From Desulfotignum sp. (GTDB lineage: Bacteria; Desulfobacterota; Desulfobacteria; Desulfobacterales; Desulfobacteraceae), in contig JAABUB010000020.1 of NCBI GenBank assembly GCA_011389575.1, positions 1 to 47,612 of the forward strand: a DNA stretch of 47,612 nucleotides, in the 5' to 3' direction. Below, one piece after another: positions 36,716 to 45,444 of the stretch. The notes under the pieces are model-generated. The model ran no database searches. It saw nothing but the letters and a program-made list of their open reading frames with translations, and had not been told where the DNA came from. Both the position numbers and the translations under genes were made by a program. Every line of letters starts with the position of its first letter. Position 1 is the first letter of the stretch.

Positions 36716-38647
36716 ATGGCGCGGTTAGAAACGCCTGAAGCCCTGGAAAGCTTCAGACAGGAAATATTATCCAGAAAAGATCCTGACAATCCCTGTGTAT
36801 CCATCTGTGCCGGTGCCGGGTGTGTGGCATCCGGAGCCGATGAGGTCATTGCTGCATTTCAAAAAGAGATCATGGACCAGGAACTGTCAGCACGTGTCTC
36901 CACCAAAGGCACCGGGTGCCCGGGATTCTGTGAGCAGGGACCCATTGTGGTGATCTATCCCGAAGAGATCTGCTATCTCCAGGTTGCGGCAAAGGATGTG
37001 CCTGAAATTGTCGAACAGACTATCAAAAACAAACAGGTGGTGGAACGGCTGTGCTACCAGGACCCGGCAACCGGGGAACGCGCGGTCAAAGAATCGGATA
37101 TCTCCTTTTACAAAGCCCAGCAGCGCACGGTTTTGTGCAACAATATCAAGATAGATTCCAAAAGTATTGATGACTATATTGCCCTGGGCGGGTATACTGC
37201 CCTTGCCAAAGCCCTGGGGCAGATGACCGACCTGGAAGTGTTGGAAGAGGTGAAAAAATCCAATATCCGGGGCCGGGGCGGGGCCGGATTTCCTGCCGGC
37301 AGAAAATGGGAAGGTTCCAGAAACGCGGATGATCCGGTCAAATATGTGATCGTGAATGCGGATGAAGGGGATCCCGGAGCTTTCATGGACCGGGCCTTAC
37401 TGGAAGGCAACCCCCATTCCATTCTGGAGGGCCTGATTCTGGGCGGCTATGCTGTCACAGCCCATGAAGGGTATTTTTATGTGCGCCAGGAATATCCCCT
37501 GGCAGTGGAAAATATCCTTCTGGCCATAAAACAGGCGGAAGCATACGGTCTTCTGGGAGAAAATATTCTGGGATCCGGTTTTGACTTCAAGGTGATTGTC
37601 CACCAGGGGGCAGGGGCGTTTGTGTGTGGAGAATCCACCGCGCTCATGACCTCTTTGGAAGGCAAGGCAGGGGAACCCAGACCCAAGTATGTCCGGTCCA
37701 ATGTCAAGGGACTGTGGGAAAAACCCTCGGTACTCAACAATGTGGAGACCTGGGCCAATATCCCTTTGATCATCAATAACGGGGCGGACTGGTTCACATC
37801 CGTGGGCACGGACAGCTCCAAGGGCACCAAGATCTTTTCTTTGGTGGGAAAGATCACCAACACCGGACTGGTGGAAGTGCCAATGGGCATGACCCTCAAA
37901 GAGATTATCTATGATATCGGCGGCGGTATTCCCAACAACAAGAAATTCAAGGCGGTTCAGACCGGCGGACCGTCCGGAGGATGTATTCCGGAACATCTGC
38001 TGGACCTGCAGGTGGGATTTGACGAGCTGACCAAGGCCGGGTCCATGATGGGGTCCGGGGGTATGATCGTCATGGATGAGGATACCTGTATGGTGGATGT
38101 GGCAAGGTATTTCATTGCGTTTCTCACCGATGAATCCTGCGGCAAATGTGTGCCCTGCAGAGAAGGTTTGCGCCAGATGCACCGGATACTGACCAATATC
38201 ACCCAGGGCAAAGGGAAAAAAGGGGACATCGAACTGCTGGAGGAGTTGTCTGAAACTGCGGTGGAAGCATCCCTGTGCGCTTTGGGCAAAAGCGCCCCCA
38301 ACCCGTTTTTAAGCACCCTGAAGTATTTTCGGGATGAGTATGAGGCCCATATCAATGACCAGCGCTGCCCGGCTTTGTCCTGCAAGCAGTTGATTTCATT
38401 TTACATCGATCCGGACAAGTGCACGGGCTGCGGCACCTGCCGTAAGCAGTGCCCGGCCGATGCCATAGACGGGGATAAAAAACTGATCCACATTATTGAC
38501 CAGGACAAATGTACCCGGTGCGGGACCTGTTTTGAGGTGTGCCCGTCCAAATTTTCTTCTGTGATCAAACTGTCGGGCGAGCCGGTGCCGGATCCTGTGG
38601 CACCGGAAGAGCGAACCATTCGAAAAAAGACAAAAGAGAAAGGTTAG
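36716..38647 (+). CDS. bamH: Class II benzoyl-CoA reductase, NuoF-like flavoprotein BamH
   Basis: This 643-residue protein is like NuoF/HydB and would bind FMN and NAD(H). A ferredoxin-like [2Fe-2S] domain occupies the N-terminus (CAGAGCVASGA and GTGCPGFC). The NADH/FMN motif GRGGAGFPAGRKW is near residue 184 and GAGAFVCGESTALMTSLEG near 300. The [4Fe-4S] ligands CGKCVPCREG are near 474. Two extra clusters sit at the C-terminus (CTGCGTCRKQCP and CTRCGTCFEVCP). The presence of intact FMN and NADH motifs supports an NAD(H)-linked entry or exit for electrons in the Bam complex. Confidence 0.94.
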   Translation: MARLETPEALESFRQEILSRKDPDNPCVSICAGAGCVASGADEVIAAFQKEIMDQELSARVSTKGTGCPGFCEQGPIVVIYPEEICYLQVAAKDVPEIVEQTIKNKQVVERLCYQDPATGERAVKESDISFYKAQQRTVLCNNIKIDSKSIDDYIALGGYTALAKALGQMTDLEVLEEVKKSNIRGRGGAGFPAGRKWEGSRNADDPVKYVIVNADEGDPGAFMDRALLEGNPHSILEGLILGGYAVTAHEGYFYVRQEYPLAVENILLAIKQAEAYGLLGENILGSGFDFKVIVHQGAGAFVCGESTALMTSLEGKAGEPRPKYVRSNVKGLWEKPSVLNNVETWANIPLIINNGADWFTSVGTDSSKGTKIFSLVGKITNTGLVEVPMGMTLKEIIYDIGGGIPNNKKFKAVQTGGPSGGCIPEHLLDLQVGFDELTKAGSMMGSGGMIVMDEDTCMVDVARYFIAFLTDESCGKCVPCREGLRQMHRILTNITQGKGKKGDIELLEELSETAVEASLCALGKSAPNPFLSTLKYFRDEYEAHINDQRCPALSCKQLISFYIDPDKCTGCGTCRKQCPADAIDGDKKLIHIIDQDKCTRCGTCFEVCPSKFSSVIKLSGEPVPDPVAPEERTIRKKTKEKG

Positions 38648-38653
38648 GTCATC

Positions 38654-39271
38654 ATGGGTGATATACAATTTGAGATTGATGGGCAAACCGTGACAGCGGA
38701 TCCGGGCATGACCGTTCTGGAAGCCGCTCAGAAGGAAGGAATTTATATTCCCACCCTGTGTCACCATGAAAAACTGGAACCGTTCGGCGGATGCCGGTTG
38801 TGTGTCGTGGAAGTGGAGGACCGGGGCTGGACAAAGTATGTGGTGTCCTGCGTTTTTCCTGCGGCAAATGATATCATTGTCAGAACCCGGTCTGAGAAGG
38901 TGGACCGGCTGCGCAAAACCATCATCGAGCTGCTCATGGCCCATGCACCGGATGCACCGGATCTTGTGAAACTGGCAAGGGAATACAATGCTGATCCCGA
39001 CCGGTATGAAAGGGACGCATCTTTTTGCATCCATTGCGGCCTGTGTGTGCGGTACTGCGCAGAAGTGGCCGGCAAAAACGCCTTAGGGTTCGTGGACCGG
39101 GGAATCAACAAGGAGATCAGCTTTGTGCCTGAGATTGCGGCACAAGTGTGCAATGACTGCAAGGAATGTTTTCCTTTGTGCCCCACTTCCTATCTCCAGG
39201 CAGCCTTTGTCTACACCCAGGCCCTGTCATTTCCGGATGCCGTAAAGACGGGACAGTCAGCCGGAAAATAA
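38654..39271 (+). CDS. bamI: Class II benzoyl-CoA reductase, NuoG N-terminal-like subunit BamI
   Basis: This 205-residue protein corresponds only to the N-terminal iron-sulfur part of NuoG or HydA. The [2Fe-2S] ligands are CHHEKLEPFGGCRLC, near residue 36-50. Further clusters are CIHCGLCVRYC (about 125-135) and CNDCKECFPLC (about 166-176). There is no molybdopterin domain, as expected for BamI. The start ATG follows bamH by six bases (AAAGGTTAGGTC upstream). It is the last of the eight bam subunits and fdhD follows after 28 bases. Confidence 0.93.
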   Translation: MGDIQFEIDGQTVTADPGMTVLEAAQKEGIYIPTLCHHEKLEPFGGCRLCVVEVEDRGWTKYVVSCVFPAANDIIVRTRSEKVDRLRKTIIELLMAHAPDAPDLVKLAREYNADPDRYERDASFCIHCGLCVRYCAEVAGKNALGFVDRGINKEISFVPEIAAQVCNDCKECFPLCPTSYLQAAFVYTQALSFPDAVKTGQSAGK

Positions 39272-39299
39272 CCGGCCTTCAATTAAGGATATAACCCGG

Positions 39300-40136
39300 G
39301 TGGACAATAAAAAAAATACCCAGCACTTTACGGTATTCAAATGCCGGTCAAAAACCTGTGAATCGGTTCCCATGGAATTGATAGGGGAAGAGCCGTTTTT
39401 GATCCGCATTGAAGACAAGTCCTATTCCGTGGTCATGCGGACTCCGGGGAATGAAATTTGGCATGCTGCCGGATTCTGTTTAGGCGAAGGTCTGGTGAAC
39501 ACACCCGGGGATATAAAAACCATGGGATATGATACCGACCTGGACCCCAATGTCATTGATGTCTGGCTCACGCCGGAACGGCGGCACAAGGTGGGCCATC
39601 TTCTTAAACGAAAAGGATTTATCAGCCAGACCAGCTGCGGTATCTGCGGCAAAGAGATGCTCAAAGACATTCAGTCGGCAGTGCAGCCTGCCCCGGACGG
39701 GTTCACCTTTTCTTTGGCCCGGGCCTTTGACTGTATTGCGGCATTGTCTAAAAAACAGAAATTTTACCAGCGCACCCGGGGCTCCCATGCAGCATTGCTG
39801 TTCGGGAAAACAGGTGATATACTGGCCTTTGCAGAAGATGTGGGCCGGCATAACGCCCTGGACAAAGCCATTGGAAAGGCTTTTCTGGATCACACCCTGG
39901 ACCGGGCCCGGATTCTGGTGCTGTCCTCGCGGATCAGCTATGAATTGGTGCAGAAAGCTGCCCGGGCAAAGATTCCGGTGATGATCTCCAATTCCCGGCC
40001 CACGGCCCTGGCTGCCCAGATGGGAACCTCGCTGAATATGACCCTGGCCTTTCCCACAGGAGACGACCAGCTCATGGTGGTGTGCGGTGAAAACCGGATT
40101 ATCCAGGACAATAACAACATGCGGGTGATATCCTGA
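39300..40136 (+). CDS. fdhD: FdhD-type sulfur carrier for Mo/W cofactor
   Basis: This 278-residue protein belongs to the FdhD family, which transfers sulfur from a cysteine desulfurase to the Mo/W-bis-pterin of formate dehydrogenases. The functional Cys pair is SQTSCGICGKEM. The GSHAALLF and FAEDVGRHNALDKAIG sequences are family hallmarks. The GTG start has AAGGA nine bases upstream. Its place in the bam operon, with no formate dehydrogenase gene nearby, suggests it delivers sulfur to the tungsten centre of BamB. That is an inference from context. Confidence 0.9.
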   Translation: MDNKKNTQHFTVFKCRSKTCESVPMELIGEEPFLIRIEDKSYSVVMRTPGNEIWHAAGFCLGEGLVNTPGDIKTMGYDTDLDPNVIDVWLTPERRHKVGHLLKRKGFISQTSCGICGKEMLKDIQSAVQPAPDGFTFSLARAFDCIAALSKKQKFYQRTRGSHAALLFGKTGDILAFAEDVGRHNALDKAIGKAFLDHTLDRARILVLSSRISYELVQKAARAKIPVMISNSRPTALAAQMGTSLNMTLAFPTGDDQLMVVCGENRIIQDNNNMRVIS

Positions 40137-40181
40137 AAAACAGGACAACCCCGGATATGAGCCAAATATAAGGAGGAACCA

Positions 40182-40964
40182 TTGAAAATTCTGACAACTG
40201 TAAAAAAAGTCGTTGATGTGGAATTGAATATCCATGTGGAAAACGGCGCTATTGTGGAAAAAGGGCTGCAATATGTGATCAATGCCTGGGATGAAAATGC
40301 AGTGGAAGCTGCTGTTCAGCTCAAGGAGGCCCACAAGGCGGAAACCACCCTGGTCTCTTTGGGCAGCGGAGACAATACCGATATGATCCGCAAATGCTAT
40401 GCCATGGGCATTGACAATGCCATTCACATCGATGATCCAGCACTTGCAAAGGCGGACTCCCCCACCTTTGCAAAGGTGCTGCAAAAAGTGTATGAAGCCG
40501 GTGATTATGATCTGGTGATCGCCGGTAAACAGGCCCAGGACACGGACGCCGGCCAGGCCGGCATCATGCTGGGTGAATTTTTGGGCATTCCCTGTGTCAG
40601 CAATGTCATTGAGATCAAAGTGACCGATGACACCCACATCCAGGTGTCCCGGCTGGGGGATGCAGGGACGGAAATCGTCGATGTGACCCTGCCTGCCGTG
40701 GTAACGGTGAGTGACAGCATCAATGAACCCCGGCTGCCGGCCATGCGGGGCATCATGATGGCCAAGAAAAAGAAAATCACTGTCATGGACCTGGCCGGCC
40801 TTGGTACCTCTTTTGAAGAGATCGGGGGCACTGCACCCGCATCCGAGGTTGTGGAATTCATGCCCGTACAAAAACGCAAGGGCGGACAGAAATTTGAAGG
40901 TGATCCGGCCGATATAACCGCCCGGGTGGTGCAGCTGCTGGTAAATGAGGCAAAGGTTTTGTAG
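40182..40964 (+). CDS. etfB: Electron transfer flavoprotein beta subunit (first copy)
   Basis: This 260-residue EtfB pairs with the alpha subunit encoded next to carry electrons from acyl-CoA dehydrogenases. KILTTVKKVVDVELNIHV opens the fold. The nucleotide-binding region is IAGKQAQDTDAGQAGIML and LPAVVTVSDSINEPRLPAM, with the basic C-terminal KRKGGQKFEGD. A TTG start is preceded by AAGGAGG. The next gene, etfA, starts 104 bases later, a larger gap than usual for this pair. Confidence 0.93.
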   Translation: MKILTTVKKVVDVELNIHVENGAIVEKGLQYVINAWDENAVEAAVQLKEAHKAETTLVSLGSGDNTDMIRKCYAMGIDNAIHIDDPALAKADSPTFAKVLQKVYEAGDYDLVIAGKQAQDTDAGQAGIMLGEFLGIPCVSNVIEIKVTDDTHIQVSRLGDAGTEIVDVTLPAVVTVSDSINEPRLPAMRGIMMAKKKKITVMDLAGLGTSFEEIGGTAPASEVVEFMPVQKRKGGQKFEGDPADITARVVQLLVNEAKVL

Positions 40965-40969
40965 CCCCG

Positions 40970-41012
40970 CACGCTGACCATATGTGACCATATGACGTCC
41001 GTTTACAGCGTG
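40970..41012 (+). promoter_or_regulatory. Stem-loop between etfB and etfA
   Basis: CACGCTG (40970-40976) and CAGCGTG (41006-41012) can pair over a 29-base loop that contains GACCATATG twice, ten bases apart. There is no T-tract. It may modulate etfA expression or stabilise etfB mRNA. Confidence 0.35.
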
Positions 41013-41068
41013 GACAAAAATACTGATACCAAACATCATACCCATATCAAATTGTAAGGATAGTGATT

Positions 41069-42028
41069 ATGACAAATATACTTGTAGTTGCAGATATCAA
41101 GCAGGGCGTGCTTAAGGGAAGCACTGCCGAACTGTTGTCAAAGGCCCGGGCCCTGGGTGCCGCCACAGCTGCTGTGGCCGTGGGCAGCAATGTGGCAGAT
41201 CTGGCCCCCCAGCTGGCTGCGGCAGGATCAGATACCCAGTATATCGTAGATGATCCGTCTCTGGAGATATTTTCCGCAGCCCCCTTTGCTGCGGCTGTGG
41301 TGGATGCGGCCAAGGCGTTTTCCGCAGACATGGTCTGGTTCGGGTTTTCCGAAACCGGCAAGGCAGCCGCCCCCAGGGTGGCGGTGCAGCTGGAAGCAGC
41401 CTGTGCCACTGAAATCATTGATGTGACCATGGACGGGGATGATCTGCATATCGTGCGGCCGGCCATTGCCAACAAGGTGCTCCAGAAGGTGAAAATCAAC
41501 GTGCCCAAACTGGTGGCGGTGGTGCGGGCCGGGGCCTTTGAGGCGGACCCGGAAGTGACCGGTACAGAAAATGTGGTCACCCTGGATCCCCCTGAAAAAG
41601 ACATGGCTGCCGTGGTCAAGGAATTGATCTCCGATGCCTCCGGAGAGATCGATCTGGCTGATGCGGATATTGTGGTGTCTGTGGGGCGGGGTGCCAAAGA
41701 CCAGGCTGGTGTGGATCTGGTAAAAGCACTGGCTGATGACCTGGCTGCTGGATTCGGTTCCTCCCGGGCCATGGTGGATGCCGGGTTGATGGCCCATAAC
41801 AAGCAGGTGGGCCAGACAGGAAAGATCGTTGCCCCGTCTTTGTATATTGCTGTGGGCATTTCCGGCGCCATCCAGCATCTGGCAGGCATGAACGGCGCCA
41901 AGGTGATTCTGGCCGTGAACAAGGATCCGGAAGCACCAATTTTTAATGTGGCGGATTTTGGGATTGTGGGGAACCTGTTTGATGTGGTACCATTGCTCAA
42001 GGAAGAAATTAAAAAAATACGGGCCTGA
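41069..42028 (+). CDS. etfA: Electron transfer flavoprotein alpha subunit (first copy)
   Basis: This 319-residue EtfA has the C-terminal FAD domain VVSVGRGAKDQAGVDLVKAL, GSSRAMVDAGLMAHNKQVG and QTGKIVAPSLYIAVGISGAI. ILAVNKDPEAPIFNVADFGIV closes the fold. Together with EtfB it forms a soluble heterodimer. The frame opens at a GTG two codons upstream, but the ATG at 41069 with AAGGA about nine bases before it is the better start. The FeS oxidoreductase gene follows after 35 bases, and it is the likely quinone-side acceptor. Confidence 0.94.
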   Translation: MTNILVVADIKQGVLKGSTAELLSKARALGAATAAVAVGSNVADLAPQLAAAGSDTQYIVDDPSLEIFSAAPFAAAVVDAAKAFSADMVWFGFSETGKAAAPRVAVQLEAACATEIIDVTMDGDDLHIVRPAIANKVLQKVKINVPKLVAVVRAGAFEADPEVTGTENVVTLDPPEKDMAAVVKELISDASGEIDLADADIVVSVGRGAKDQAGVDLVKALADDLAAGFGSSRAMVDAGLMAHNKQVGQTGKIVAPSLYIAVGISGAIQHLAGMNGAKVILAVNKDPEAPIFNVADFGIVGNLFDVVPLLKEEIKKIRA

Positions 42029-42063
42029 GCGCCCCAAACCCAAAATTTGTGCATGAGGTAGTT

Positions 42064-44166
42064 ATGAGTCCCCTGTTGATGACAGTACTGCTTGTGGTGG
42101 GCCTGGGATTTTTTGCCAGGACCATGTATCAGAGAATTCTTTTGTTGATGTCCCTGGAGCCGGCTGACCGGTTCAACCGGATAAAAGACCGCCTGAAAAA
42201 CCTGGTGACCATCGCCCTGGGGCAGAAACGCCTGGTGGGACGGAAAAAAGAGCGGGCATCCGGTATCATGCATGCCTTTATTTTCTGGGGATTCTGTATC
42301 CTTCTCATCCGCTCCATTACCCTGTACGGCGAAGGCTATGTCCATGGATTCCAGCTGCCGCTGCTGGGAGAATCCTCCTTTTTGGGGTATCTTTATCTCG
42401 CATTGAAGGATGTCACGGAAGGTATTGTCCTCATCATGGTGATCTATGCCTTTTATAGACGGCTGGTGGTCAAACCGCCCCGGCTACACAACACCTGGGA
42501 AGCCTATCTGGTTCTGGGTCTGATCGGGGTGTTGATGGTATCGGATCTTTTGTATGACGGGGCCCGGTTCATGCTTGTCAACGCCTATGGAAATCCAGGG
42601 GATCTGCATTATTTTAATAATCCCACATTCGGTAAGGAATTTGTCTGGACACCGGTGACGGTGGCGGCCGGTAACGTGATATCAGGGTTTTCTGCTGTGG
42701 GCCTGGAAAGGGTCATGGTGCTGATGTTCTGGGTCCATATCATCACCCAGCTCATCTTTTTGAACATTCTGCCCTTTGGCAAGCATTTTCATGTCATCAC
42801 CTCCCTGCCCAATGTATTTTTCAAAAGCCCGGACTATCCCCATGAAAAGATCAAACTCCTGGATCTTGAAGATGAATCAGTATGGGAAGATGAGACCCTG
42901 GGTGTCAACCACCTGTATCAGCTCAACTGGAAACAGGGGCTGGACCTGTATACCTGCACAGAATGCGGCCGGTGCAAGGAGGTGTGTCCCACCTATGTCA
43001 CGGACAAGCCGCTGAACCTGCATGATTTCAATGATACCCTCAAGGAGGAGATGTATGCCAATGCCGACAACCTGATCCTCCGGGCCAAACTGGCCAAAAC
43101 CCTGACGGGCAATGAAGAAGCGGATGCAAAAACCAAGGAAAAGATGGCGGTGTTCAAACCTGAAAAAGCCCTGGTGGGAGAGGTGATCGCTTTGGACACC
43201 CTGTGGGCTTGCACCACCTGCCGGGCCTGTGAACAGGTATGTCCTGTGACCATCGAGCAGGTGCCCCGGATCATTGCCATGCGCCAGGGCCAGACCCTGA
43301 TGCAGGGGGAATATCCTGAAGAACTCAACACCGCCTTCAAGGGCCTGGAACGGAACGGCAACCCCTGGGGTATCGGGTATGACAAACGGGCTGACTGGGC
43401 TGAAGGCCTGGATGTCAAGCTTATGGCCGATGACCCGAACGTGGAATACCTGCTCTGGGTGGGATGTGCCGGATCATTTGATGACAGAACCCAGAAGGTG
43501 TCCAAGGCCGTGGTTAAGATTCTCAAGGCAGCTGGCGTGGATTTTGCCATTCTGGGCACCGAGGAAAAATGCACCGGGGATTTTGCCCGAAGGTCCGGCA
43601 ACGAGATGATGTATCAGATGATGGCCACAGAAAATATTGAAACCTTGAACAACTACAAGGTAAAAAAGATCATTGCCGCCTGTCCCCACTGCCTGAATAC
43701 CCTGAAGCATGACTATCCCCAGATGGGGGGCCACTATGAGGTGATCCACCACACGGATTTCATCAACCAGCTGATTGCGGACGGTAAAATCAGGGTGAAA
43801 AAATCCCTTGGCGGTGCACTCACCTACCATGATCCCTGCTACCTGGGCCGGTACAATGAGATCTATGATGCCCCCAGATCCATTCTGGCCGGGATGTCCA
43901 ACCAGGGCCTTTCCGAGCTGCCCCGCCACGGTACGGAAAGTTTTTGCTGCGGTGCCGGCGGGGGCCGTATGTGGATGGAGGAAACCATCGGCACCCGCAT
44001 CAATGTGGAAAGATCCAGAGAAATTGTGGATGAAAAAGCGGAAACCGTGGCTGTGGGCTGTCCTTTCTGTCTCACCATGATCGAGGACGGTATGAAGGAA
44101 CTGGACAAGGATGAACAGGTAAAAACCAGAGACATTGCCGAACTGGTGGCAGAACATCTCGCTTAG
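42064..44166 (+). CDS. Membrane FeS oxidoreductase, ETF:menaquinone oxidoreductase (EMO) type
   Basis: This 700-residue protein fuses a membrane domain to an HdrD-like soluble part. The N-terminal 230 residues contain about six hydrophobic helices like NarI-type cytochrome b subunits. There follow CTECGRCKEVCP (about residue 299), CTTCRACEQVCP (about 382) and two CCG regions, the second SFCCGAGGG near 629. Proteins of this architecture, encoded next to etfBA, have been described as ETF:menaquinone oxidoreductases in anaerobic fatty-acid and aromatic degraders. The frame opens at GTG 42049, but the ATG at 42064 has GAGG upstream. The substrate and quinone assignment is from family and context. 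Confidence 0.85.
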   Translation: MSPLLMTVLLVVGLGFFARTMYQRILLLMSLEPADRFNRIKDRLKNLVTIALGQKRLVGRKKERASGIMHAFIFWGFCILLIRSITLYGEGYVHGFQLPLLGESSFLGYLYLALKDVTEGIVLIMVIYAFYRRLVVKPPRLHNTWEAYLVLGLIGVLMVSDLLYDGARFMLVNAYGNPGDLHYFNNPTFGKEFVWTPVTVAAGNVISGFSAVGLERVMVLMFWVHIITQLIFLNILPFGKHFHVITSLPNVFFKSPDYPHEKIKLLDLEDESVWEDETLGVNHLYQLNWKQGLDLYTCTECGRCKEVCPTYVTDKPLNLHDFNDTLKEEMYANADNLILRAKLAKTLTGNEEADAKTKEKMAVFKPEKALVGEVIALDTLWACTTCRACEQVCPVTIEQVPRIIAMRQGQTLMQGEYPEELNTAFKGLERNGNPWGIGYDKRADWAEGLDVKLMADDPNVEYLLWVGCAGSFDDRTQKVSKAVVKILKAAGVDFAILGTEEKCTGDFARRSGNEMMYQMMATENIETLNNYKVKKIIAACPHCLNTLKHDYPQMGGHYEVIHHTDFINQLIADGKIRVKKSLGGALTYHDPCYLGRYNEIYDAPRSILAGMSNQGLSELPRHGTESFCCGAGGGRMWMEETIGTRINVERSREIVDEKAETVAVGCPFCLTMIEDGMKELDKDEQVKTRDIAELVAEHLA

Positions 44167-44224
44167 AAAGACCGCACAGTCAGACAAACAGACAAAAGAT
44201 AAAGACAAACAAAATACAGAACAG

Positions 44225-44268
44225 CACAGGCAAAACAAAGACACAAGCCCGTCTTTGTTTTGCCTGTG
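44225..44268 (+). terminator. 18-bp perfect hairpin after the FeS oxidoreductase gene
   Basis: CACAGGCAAAACAAAGAC (44225-44242) pairs perfectly with 44251-44268 over an 8-base loop. It lies 58 bases after the oxidoreductase stop, followed by TGTTTGATT. It probably ends or attenuates the bam-etf transcript before the alcohol dehydrogenase gene. Confidence 0.7.
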
Positions 44269-44290
44269 TGTTTGATTCAGGGAGGATACC

Positions 44291-45412
44291 ATGCAGTACC
44301 ACATGCCGTCACGGCTGTATTTCGGACCCGGGGAAATTCAGCAGGTGTCAAAGGTTTTAGAGGCAAAAAATCCGGTTCTGGTGACAGACAAAGGGGTGGT
44401 CAAAGCCGGGCTTCTGGAGCCGGTGCTCGACCAGCTGGGAAAGATACCCGTATTTGACAGCATAGAGGCAAACCCCAAATCCGATACCATCAACAAAATC
44501 GCTGCACAACTGCGGCAGCAAAAGCCGGATCTTGTGATCGGCGTGGGGGGCGGCAGTCCTCTGGATGCGGGAAAAGCCCTGGCCCTGCTGGCCACCAACC
44601 CGGGAAATATCCAGGATTATGAAGGCAAGGCAAAATACGTTACCGATCCCCTGCCGTTTGTGGCCATTCCCACCACTTGCGGTACCGGATCCGAAGTCAC
44701 CTGGGTGTCGGTGATAACCGATGTGGACCGCAAATTCAAGATGAGCATCAAGGGCCCTGAGCTGTATCCGGCTGTATCCATTGTGGATCCGGATCTTATC
44801 ATTACACTGCCGAAGCCCATGATTGCATCCACCGGTATGGATGCGTTGACCCATGCAGTGGAAGCCTATCTGGCAAAACCTGCCACCCTGATCACCGATA
44901 CCCATGCAGTAAAGGCGGTGGGACTGATTCTGGGATCCATTGAAAAGGCTTTTACCGATATCCAGGCCAATGCCCGGCAAAGAGAAAATCTCATGTACGG
45001 CTCCATGGTGGCGGGCCTGGCATTCGGCAATGCCGATGTCACTGCAGTGCACTGCATCTCCGAGTCTATCGGTGCTTTGTATGATATTCCCCATGGGGTG
45101 GCCAATGCCATGTTTCTTCCCCATGTCCTGGATTACAATCTGCCGGCCTGCACCCGGAAAATGGCAGTCCTGGCCCGGACCACCGGCATTGATGCCCCAT
45201 CCGATGACCAGGCAGCAAAAATCTTCATCCAGAAAATCAAAGACCTGTCAAAGACTCTTCAGATTCCAACTTTCAAGGATCTGAATATCGGATCTGACCA
45301 GTTTCCATTGATTGCCGATATGTCTTTTAAAAATAATTCCAATGCATCCAATCCCAGGGATCTGGATCCGGCCGACTACCTGAACATCCTGGAAGCCGCC
45401 CACAGGGCCTAA
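44291..45412 (+). CDS. Iron-containing alcohol dehydrogenase
   Basis: This 373-residue group III alcohol dehydrogenase is NAD(P)-dependent. GVGGGSPLDAGKALAL is the nucleotide loop, IPTTCGTGSEVT is a family hallmark, and the metal ligands are in GMDALTHAVEAYL and AVHCISESIGALYDIPHGVA. The ATG has GGGAGG seven bases upstream, suggesting good translation. The substrate is unknown. In its context, between the bam cluster and an acyl-CoA dehydrogenase, it might act on an alcohol or hydroxy acid from a ring-cleavage side route, but no sequence feature proves that. A strong hairpin precedes it. Confidence 0.9.
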   Translation: MQYHMPSRLYFGPGEIQQVSKVLEAKNPVLVTDKGVVKAGLLEPVLDQLGKIPVFDSIEANPKSDTINKIAAQLRQQKPDLVIGVGGGSPLDAGKALALLATNPGNIQDYEGKAKYVTDPLPFVAIPTTCGTGSEVTWVSVITDVDRKFKMSIKGPELYPAVSIVDPDLIITLPKPMIASTGMDALTHAVEAYLAKPATLITDTHAVKAVGLILGSIEKAFTDIQANARQRENLMYGSMVAGLAFGNADVTAVHCISESIGALYDIPHGVANAMFLPHVLDYNLPACTRKMAVLARTTGIDAPSDDQAAKIFIQKIKDLSKTLQIPTFKDLNIGSDQFPLIADMSFKNNSNASNPRDLDPADYLNILEAAHRA

Positions 45413-45444
45413 CTTTCCTGGAACCCCCCAGCAAAGGAACCGGT

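Noticed and set aside
39480..41045. Long 521-codon minus-strand frame across fdhD and etfB
   Set aside because: It is antisense to two well-supported genes, is rich in His, Gly and Phe, and shows no family features.
41047..42345. 432-codon minus-strand frame antisense to etfA
   Set aside because: It is a low-complexity Ser/Ala/Thr-rich shadow of a real gene.
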